Program-made: the position numbers and the translations under genes | Part shown: positions 51,249-61,166 of the stretch, piece by piece | Position numbering within the stretch: position 1 is the stretch's first letter | Layout of the letters: every line of letters begins with the position of its first letter | Notes under the pieces: generated by a model | Seen by the model: the letters and a program-made list of their open reading frames with translations, nothing else | The model's database searches: none | Told to the model about the DNA's origin: nothing | Assembly: GCA_964057225.1 (NCBI GenBank) | Contig: OZ059900.1 | Location: 20,661,638 to 20,725,637, forward strand | Direction: 5' to 3' | Source of the DNA: Auanema rhodensis | Taxonomy: Eukaryota; Nematoda; Chromadorea; Rhabditida; Rhabditidae | Length of the DNA: 64,000 nucleotides

Positions 51249-54200
51249 GTGTTTTTGTATTTTTCTAGTGTTCAGCATGTAAAATGCTTCATTTTAGTAT
51301 GTAACACGCTGAAATTCGTTGCATTTGACGACTCATATGAACAAAAATCGATTTAATCAATATTAGCCATAAGGGGCGTGCCCTCAGAATATGCTAATTT
51401 CCTTAATTTTCTAACCCCTGTTTTTTTGTCGTGAAAGTGGAACTAGACGTTGTACGAACAATTTTAAGCTAGGTTTCATTGACATTGCATGAGTTTGAAC
51501 ACATGAAATCGTAAGTCAAAACCTTGTTTACAGCGAAATTTCCAAAAACTGGTTTTCCTGCATAATAAATCATTTCTCGTGGGAAATACTGTGTTTTTGT
51601 CTTTTTCTAGTGTTCAGCATGTAAAATGCTTCATTTTAGTATGTAACACGCTGGAATTCGTTGCATTTGACGACTCATATGAACAAAAATCGATTTAATC
51701 AATATTAGCCATAAGGGGCGTGCCCTCAGAATATGCTAATTTCCTTAATTTTCTAACCCCTGTTTTTTTGTCGTGAAAGTGGAACTAGACGTTGTACGAA
51801 CAATTTTGAACTAGGTTTCATTGACATTGCATGAGTTTGAACACATGAAATCGTAAGTCAAAACCTTGTTTACAGCGAAATTTCCAAAAACTGGTTTTCC
51901 AGCATAATAAAATATTTCTAATGGGAAATACTGTGTTTTTGTATTTTTCTAGTGTTCAGCATGTAAAATGCTTCATTTTAGTATGTAACACGCTGAAATT
52001 CGTTGCATTTGACGACTCATATGAACAAAAATCGATTTAATCAATATTAGCCATAAGGGGCGTGCCCTCAGAATATGCTAATTTCCTTAATTTTCTAACC
52101 CCTGTTTTTTTGTCGTGAAAGTGGAACTAGACGTTGTACGAACAATTTTAAACTAGGTTTCATTGACATTGCATGAGTTTGAACACATGAAATCGTAAGT
52201 CAAAACCTTGTTTACAGCGAAATTTCCAAAAACTGATTTTCCAGCATAATAAAATATTTCTCATGGGAAATACTGTGTTTTTGTGTTTTTCTAGTGTTCA
52301 GCATGTAAAATGCTTTATTTTAGTATGTAACACGCTGGAATTCGTTGCATTTGACGACTTATATGAACAAAAATCGATTTAATCAATATTAGCCATAAGG
52401 GGCGTGCCCTCAGAATATGCTAATTTCCTTAATTTTCTAACCCCTGTTTTTTTGTCGTGAAAGTGGAACTAGACGTTGTACGAACAATTTTGAACTAGGT
52501 TTCATTGACATTGCATGAGTTTGAACACATGAAATCGTAAGTCAAACCTTGTTTACAGCGAAATTTCCAAAAACTGGTTTTCCAGCATAATAAAATATTT
52601 CTAATGGGAAATACTGTGTTTTTGTATTTTTCTAGTGTTCAGCATGTAAAATGCTTCATTTTAGTATGTAACACGCTGAAATTCGTTGCATTTGACGACT
52701 CATATGAACAAAAATCGATTTAATCAATATTAGCCATAAGGGGCGTGCCCTCAGAATATGCTAATTTCCTTAATTTTCTAACCCCTGTTTTTTTGTCGTG
52801 AAAGTGGAACTAGACGTTGTACGAACAATTTTGAACTAGGTTTCATTGACATTGCATGAGTTTGAACACATGAAATCGTAAGTCAAAACCTTGTTTACAG
52901 CGAAATTTCCAAAAACTGATTTTCCAGCATAATAAAATATTTCTCATGGGAAATACTGTGTTTTTGTGTTTTTCTAGTGTTCAGCATATAAAATGCTTCA
53001 TTTTAGTATGTAACACGCTGAAATTCGTTGCATTTGACGACTCATATGAACAAAAATCGATTTAATCAATATTAGCCATAAGGGGCGTGCCCTCAGAATA
53101 TGCTAATTTCCTTAATTTTCTAACCCCTGTTTTTTTGTCGTGAAAGTGGAACTAGACGTTGTACGAACAATTTTGAGCTAGGTTTCATTGACATTGCATG
53201 AGTTTGAACACATGAAATCGTAAGTCAAAACCTTGTTTACAGCGAAATTTCCAAAAACTGGTTTTCCAGCATAATAAAATATTTCTCATGGGAAATACTG
53301 TGTTTTTGTATTTTTCTAGTGTTCAGCATGTAAAATGCTTCATTTTAGTATGTAACACGCTGAAATTCGTTGCATTTGACGACTCATATGAACAAAAATC
53401 GATTTAATCAATATTAGCCATAAGGGGCGTGCCCTCAGAATATGCTAATTTCCCTAATTTTCTAACCCCTGTTTTTTTGTCGTGAAAGTGGAACTAGACG
53501 TTGTACGAACAATTTTGAGCTAGGTTTCATTGACATTGCATGAGTTTGAACACATGAAATCGTAAGTCAAAACCTTGTTTACAGCGAAATTTCCAAAAAC
53601 TGGTTTTCCAGCATAATGAAATATTTCTCATGGGAAATACTGTGTTTTTGTATTTTTCTAGTGTTCAGCATGTAAAATGCTTCATTTTAGTATGTAACAC
53701 GCTGAAATTCGTTGCATTTGACGACTCATATGAACAAAAATCGATTTAATCAATATTAGCCATAAGGGGCGTGCCCTCAGAATATGCTAATTTCCTTAAT
53801 TTTCTAACCCCTGTTTTTTTGTTGTGAAAGTGGAACTAGACGTTGTACGAACAATTTTGAACTAGGTTTCATTGACATTGCATGAGTTTGAACACATGAA
53901 ATCGTAAGTCAAAACCTTGTTTACAGCGAAATTTCCAAAAACTGGTTTTCCAGCATAATAAAATATTTCTCATGGGAAATACTGTGTTTTTGTATTTTTC
54001 TAGTGTTCAGCATGTAAAATGCTGCATTTTAGTATGTAACACGCTGAAATTCGTTGCATTTGACGACTCATATGAACAAAAATCGATTTAATCAATATTA
54101 GCCATAAGGGGCGTGCCCTCAGAATATGCTAATTTCCTTAATTTTCTAATCCCTGTTTTTTTGTCGTGAAAGTGGAACTAGACGTTGTACGAACAATTTT

Positions 54201-57200
54201 GAACTAGGTTTCATTGACATTGCATGAGTTTGAACACATGAAATCGTAAGTCAAAACCTTGTTTACAGCGAAATTTCCAAAAACTGGTTTTCCAGCATAA
54301 TAAAATATTTCTCATGGGAAATACTGTGTTTTTGTATTTTTCTAGTGTTCAGCATGTAAAATGCTTCATTTTAGTATGTAACACGCTGAAATTCGTTGCA
54401 TTTGACGACTCATATGAACAAAAATCGATTTAATCAATATTAGCCATAAGGGGCGTGCCCTCAGAATATGCTAATTTCCTTAATTTTCTAACCCCTGTTT
54501 TTTTGTCGTGAAAGTGGAACTAGACGTTGTACGAACAATTTTAAGCTAGGTTTCATTGACATTGCATGAGTTTGAACACATGAAATCGTAAGTCAAAACC
54601 TTGTTTACAGCGAAATTTCCAAAAACTGGTTTTCCTGCATAATAAATCATTTCTCGTGGGAAATACTGTGTTTTTGTCTTTTTCTAGTGTTCAGCATGTA
54701 AAATGCTTCATTTTAGTATGTAACACGCTGGAATTCGTTGCATTTGACGACTCATATGAACAAAAATCGATTTAATCAATATTAGCCATAAGGGGCGTGC
54801 CCTCAGAATATGCTAATTTCCTTAATTTTCTAACCCCTGTTTTTTTGTCGTGAAAGTGGAACTAGACGTTGTACGAACAATTTTGAACTAGGTTTCATTG
54901 ACATTGCATGAGTTTGAACACATGAAATCGTAAGTCAAAACCTTGTTTACAGCGAAATTTCCAAAAACTGGTTTTCCAGCATAATAAAATATTTCTAATG
55001 GGAAATACTGTGTTTTTGTATTTTTCTAGTGTTCAGCATGTAAAATGCTTCATTTTAGTATGTAACACGCTGAAATTCGTTGCATTTGACGACTCATATG
55101 AACAAAAATCGATTTAATCAATATTAGCCATAAGGGGCGTGCCCTCAGAATATGCTAATTTCCTTAATTTTCTAACCCCTGTTTTTTTGTCGTGAAAGTG
55201 GAACTAGACGTTGTACGAACAATTTTAAACTAGGTTTCATTGACATTGCATGAGTTTGAACACATGAAATCGTAAGTCAAAACCTTGTTTACAGCGAAAT
55301 TTCCAAAAACTGATTTTCCAGCATAATAAAATATTTCTCATGGGAAATACTGTGTTTTTGTGTTTTTCTAGTGTTCAGCATGTAAAATGCTTTATTTTAG
55401 TATGTAACACGCTGGAATTCGTTGCATTTGACGACTTATATGAACAAAAATCGATTTAATCAATATTAGCCATAAGGGGCGTGCCCTCAGAATATGCTAA
55501 TTTCCTTAATTTTCTAACCCCTGTTTTTTTGTCGTGAAAGTGGAACTAGACGTTGTACGAACAATTTTGAACTAGGTTTCATTGACATTGCATGAGTTTG
55601 AACACATGAAATCGTAAGTCAAACCTTGTTTACAGCGAAATTTCCAAAAACTGGTTTTCCAGCATAATAAAATATTTCTAATGGGAAATACTGTGTTTTT
55701 GTATTTTTCTAGTGTTCAGCATGTAAAATGCTTCATTTTAGTATGTAACACGCTGAAATTCGTTGCATTTGACGACTCATATGAACAAAAATCGATTTAA
55801 TCAATATTAGCCATAAGGGGCGTGCCCTCAGAATATGCTAATTTCCTTAATTTTCTAACCCCTGTTTTTTTGTCGTGAAAGTGGAACTAGACGTTGTACG
55901 AACAATTTTGAACTAGGTTTCATTGACATTGCATGAGTTTGAACACATGAAATCGTAAGTCAAAACCTTGTTTACAGCGAAATTTCCAAAAACTGATTTT
56001 CCAGCATAATAAAATATTTCTCATGGGAAATACTGTGTTTTTGTGTTTTTCTAGTGTTCAGCATATAAAATGCTTCATTTTAGTATGTAACACGCTGAAA
56101 TTCGTTGCATTTGACGACTCATATGAACAAAAATCGATTTAATCAATATTAGCCATAAGGGGCGTGCCCTCAGAATATGCTAATTTCCTTAATTTTCTAA
56201 CCCCTGTTTTTTTGTCGTGAAAGTGGAACTAGACGTTGTACGAACAATTTTGAGCTAGGTTTCATTGACATTGCATGAGTTTGAACACATGAAATCGTAA
56301 GTCAAAACCTTGTTTACAGCGAAATTTCCAAAAACTGGTTTTCCAGCATAATAAAATATTTCTCATGGGAAATACTGTGTTTTTGTATTTTTCTAGTGTT
56401 CAGCATGTAAAATGCTTCATTTTAGTATGTAACACGCTGAAATTCGTTGCATTTGACGACTCATATGAACAAAAATCGATTTAATCAATATTAGCCATAA
56501 GGGGCGTGCCCTCAGAATATGCTAATTTCCCTAATTTTCTAACCCCTGTTTTTTTGTCGTGAAAGTGGAACTAGACGTTGTACGAACAATTTTGAGCTAG
56601 GTTTCATTGACATTGCATGAGTTTGAACACATGAAATCGTAAGTCAAAACCTTGTTTACAGCGAAATTTCCAAAAACTGGTTTTCCAGCATAATGAAATA
56701 TTTCTCATGGGAAATACTGTGTTTTTGTATTTTTCTAGTGTTCAGCATGTAAAATGCTTCATTTTAGTATGTAACACGCTGAAATTCGTTGCATTTGACG
56801 ACTCATATGAACAAAAATCGATTTAATCAATATTAGCCATAAGGGGCGTGCCCTCAGAATATGCTAATTTCCTTAATTTTCTAACCCCTGTTTTTTTGTT
56901 GTGAAAGTGGAACTAGACGTTGTACGAACAATTTTGAACTAGGTTTCATTGACATTGCATGAGTTTGAACACATGAAATCGTAAGTCAAAACCTTGTTTA
57001 CAGCGAAATTTCCAAAAACTGGTTTTCCAGCATAATAAAATATTTCTCATGGGAAATACTGTGTTTTTGTATTTTTCTAGTGTTCAGCATGTAAAATGCT
57101 GCATTTTAGTATGTAACACGCTGAAATTCGTTGCATTTGACGACTCATATGAACAAAAATCGATTTAATCAATATTAGCCATAAGGGGCGTGCCCTCAGA

Positions 57201-57402
57201 ATATGCTAATTTCCTTAATTTTCTAATCCCTGTTTTTTTGTCGTGAAAGTGGAACTAGACGTTGTACGAACAATTTTGAGCTAGGTTTCATTGACATTGC
57301 ATGAGTTTGAACACATGAAATCATAAGTCAAAACCTTGTTTACAGCGAAATTTCCAAAAACTGGTTTTCCAGCATAATAAAATATTTCTCATAAAAAATA
57401 CT
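51249..57402 (+). repeat. Second 9-mer higher-order repeat, two copies (3,077 bp each)
   Basis: Copies 51,249-54,325 and 54,326-57,402 share TTTTAAGC, ATAAATCATTTC (51,570 and 54,647), GTCTTTTTC, TTTTAAACTAGG, CTTTATTTTAG, GACTTATATG, a single-A deletion giving GTCAAACCTT (near 52,543 and 55,620), GCATATAAAA, TTCCCTAATT, AATGAAATA, TTGTTGTGAAAG, GCTGCATTTT and CTAATCCCTG. The deletion accounts for the 3,077-bp length. The last monomer of copy 2 departs at about 57,277 and joins the next HOR. The marker set differs from the preceding 3,078-bp unit despite the same monomer count. Confidence 0.92.
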
Positions 57403-60400
57403 GTGTTTTTGTATTTTTCTAGGGTTCAGCATGTAAAATGCTTCATTTTAGTATGTAACACGCTGAAATTCGTTGCATTTGACGACTCATATGAACAAAA
57501 ATCGATTTAATCAATATTAGCCATAAGGGGCGTGCCCTCAGAATATGCTAATTTCCTTAATTTTCTAACCCCTGTTTTTTTGTCGTGAAAGTGGAACTAG
57601 ACATTGTACGAACAATTTTGAACTAGGTTTTATTGACATTGCATGAGTTTGAACACATGAAATCGTAAGTCAAAACCTTGTTTACAGCGAAATTTCCAAA
57701 AACTGGTTTTCCAGCATAATAAAATATTTCTAATGGGAAATACTGTGTTTTTGTATTTTTCTAGTGTTCAGCATGTAAAATGCTTCATTTTAGTATGTAA
57801 CACGCTGAAATTCGTTGCATTTGACGACTCATATGAACAAAAATCGATTTAATCAATATTAGCCATAAGGGGCGTGCCCTCAGAATATGCTAATTTCCTT
57901 AATTTTCTAACCCCTGTTTTTTTGTCGTGAAAGTGGAACTAGACGTTGTACGAACAATTTTGAACTAGGTTTCATTGACATTGCATGAGTTTGAACACAT
58001 GAAATCGTAAGTCAAAACCTTGTTTACAGCGAAATTTCCAAAAAACTGGTTTTCCAGCATAATAAAATATTTCTCATGGGAAATACTGTGTTTTTGTATT
58101 TTTCTAGTGTTCAGCATGTAAAATGCTTCATTTTAGTATGTAACACGCTGAAATTCGTTGCATTTGACGACTCATATGAACAAAAATCGATTTAATCAAT
58201 ATTAGCCATAAGGGGCGTGCCCTCAGAATATGCTAATTTCCTTAATTTTCTAACCCCTGTTTTTTTGTCGTGAAAGTGGAACTAGACGTTGTACGAACAA
58301 TTTTGAGCTAGGTTTCATTGACATTGCATGAGTTTGAACACATGAAATCGTAAGTCAAAACCTTGTTTACAGCGAAATTTCCAAAAACTGGTTTTCCAGC
58401 ATAATAAAATATTTCTCGTGGGAAATACTGTGTTTTTGTATTTTTCTAGTGTTCAGCATGTAAAATGCTTCATTTTAGTATGTAACACGCTGAAATTCGT
58501 TGCATTTGACGACTCATATGAACAAAAATCGATTTAATCAATATTAGCCATAAGGGGCGTGCCCTCAGAATATGCTAATTTCCTTAATTTTCTAACCCCT
58601 GTTTTTTTGTCGTGAAAGTGGAACTAGACGTTGTACGAACAATTTTGAACTAGGTTTCATTGACATTGCATGAGTTTGAACACATGAAATCGTAAGTCAA
58701 AACCTTGTTTACAGCGAAATTTCCAAAAACTGGTTTTCCAGCATAATAAAATATTTCTCATGGGAAATACTGTGTTTTTGTATTTTTCTAGTGTTCAGCA
58801 TGTAAAATGCTTCATTTTAGTATGTAACACGCTGAAATTCGTTGCATTTGACGACTCATATGAACAAAAATCGATTTAATCAATATTAGCCATAAGGGGC
58901 GTGCCCTCAGAATATGCTAATTTCCTTAATTTTCTAATCCCTGTTTTTTTGTCGTGAAAGTGGAACTAGACGTTGTACGAACAATTTTGAGCTAGGTTTC
59001 ATTGACATTGCATGAGTTTGAACACATGAAATCGTAAGTCAAAACCTTGTTTACAGCGAAATTTCCAAAAACTGGTTTTCCAGCATAATAAAATATTTCT
59101 CATGGGAAATACTGTGTTTTTGTATTTTTCTAGTGTTCAGCATGTAAAATGCTGCATTTTAGTATGTAACACGCTGAAATTCGTTGCATTTGACGACTCA
59201 TATGAACAAAAATCGATTTAATCAATATTAGCCATAAGGGGCGTGCCCTCAGAATATGCTAATTTCCTTAATTTTCTAATCCCTGTTTTTTTGTCGTGAA
59301 AGTGGAACTAGACGTTGTACGAACAATTTTGAGCTAGGTTTCATTGACATTGCATGAGTTTGAACACATGAAATCATAAGTCAAAACCTTGTTTACAGCG
59401 AAATTTCCAAAAACTGGTTTTCCAGCATAATAAAATATTTCTCATAAAAAATACTGTGTTTTTGTATTTTTCTAGGGTTCAGCATGTAAAATGCTTCATT
59501 TTAGTATGTAACACGCTGAAATTCGTTGCATTTGACGACTCATATGAACAAAAATCGATTTAATCAATATTAGCCATAAGGGGCGTGCCCTCAGAATATG
59601 CTAATTTCCTTAATTTTCTAACCCCTGTTTTTTTGTCGTGAAAGTGGAACTAGACATTGTACGAACAATTTTGAACTAGGTTTTATTGACATTGCATGAG
59701 TTTGAACACATGAAATCGTAAGTCAAAACCTTGTTTACAGCGAAATTTCCAAAAACTGGTTTTCCAGCATAATAAAATATTTCTAATGGGAAATACTGTG
59801 TTTTTGTATTTTTCTAGTGTTCAGCATGTAAAATGCTTCATTTTAGTATGTAACACGCTGAAATTCGTTGCATTTGACGACTCATATGAACAAAAATCGA
59901 TTTAATCAATATTAGCCATAAGGGGCGTGCCCTCAGAATATGCTAATTTCCTTAATTTTCTAACCCCTGTTTTTTTGTCGTGAAAGTGGAACTAGACGTT
60001 GTACGAACAATTTTGAACTAGGTTTCATTGACATTGCATGAGTTTGAACACATGAAATCGTAAGTCAAAACCTTGTTTACAGCGAAATTTCCAAAAAACT
60101 GGTTTTCCAGCATAATAAAATATTTCTCATGGGAAATACTGTGTTTTTGTATTTTTCTAGTGTTCAGCATGTAAAATGCTTCATTTTAGTATGTAACACG
60201 CTGAAATTCGTTGCATTTGACGACTCATATGAACAAAAATCGATTTAATCAATATTAGCCATAAGGGGCGTGCCCTCAGAATATGCTAATTTCCTTAATT
60301 TTCTAACCCCTGTTTTTTTGTCGTGAAAGTGGAACTAGACGTTGTACGAACAATTTTGAGCTAGGTTTCATTGACATTGCATGAGTTTGAACACATGAAA

Positions 60401-61166
60401 TCGTAAGTCAAAACCTTGTTTACAGCGAAATTTCCAAAAACTGGTTTTCCAGCATAATAAAATATTTCTCGTGGGAAATACTGTGTTTTTGTATTTTTCT
60501 AGTGTTCAGCATGTAAAATGCTTCATTTTAGTATGTAACACGCTGAAATTCGTTGCATTTGACGACTCATATGAACAAAAATCGATTTAATCAATATTAG
60601 CCATAAGGGGCGTGCCCTCAGAATATGCTAATTTCCTTAATTTTCTAACCCCTGTTTTTTTGTCGTGAAAGTGGAACTAGACGTTGTACGAACAATTTTG
60701 AACTAGGTTTCATTGACATTGCATGAGTTTGAACACATGAAATCGTAAGTCAAAACCTTGTTTACAGCGAAATTTCCAAAAACTGGTTTTCCAGCATAAT
60801 AAAATATTTCTCGTGGGAAATACTGTGTTTTTGTATTTTTCTAGTGTTCAGCATGTAAAATGCTTCATTTTAGTATGTAACACGCTGAAATTCGTTGCAT
60901 TTGACGACTCATATGAACAAAAATCGATTTAATCAATATTAGCCATAAGGGGCGTGCCCTCAGAATATGCTAATTTCCTTAATTTTCTAACCCCTGTTTT
61001 TTTGTCGTGAAAGTGGAACTAGACGTTGTACGAACAATTTTGAGCTAGGTTTCATTGACATTGCATGAGTTTGAACACATGAAATCGTAAGTCAAAACCT
61101 TGTTTACAGCGAAATTTCCAAAAACTGGTTTTCCAGCATAATAAAATATTTCTCGTGGGAAATACT
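57061..61166 (+). repeat. 6-mer higher-order repeat, two copies (2,053 bp each)
   Basis: Copies 57,061-59,113 and 59,114-61,166 share GCTGCATTTT, CTAATCCCTG, AATCATAAG, CTCATAAAAAATAC (near 57,388 and 59,441), CTAGGGTTC, AGACATTGTAC, GGTTTTATTG and a one-A insertion giving CCAAAAAACTGG (near 58,038 and 60,092), which explains 6 x 342 + 1. The match weakens after about 60,811, where CTCGTGGG replaces CTCATGGG and the second CTAATCCCTG is missing. Confidence 0.9.
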
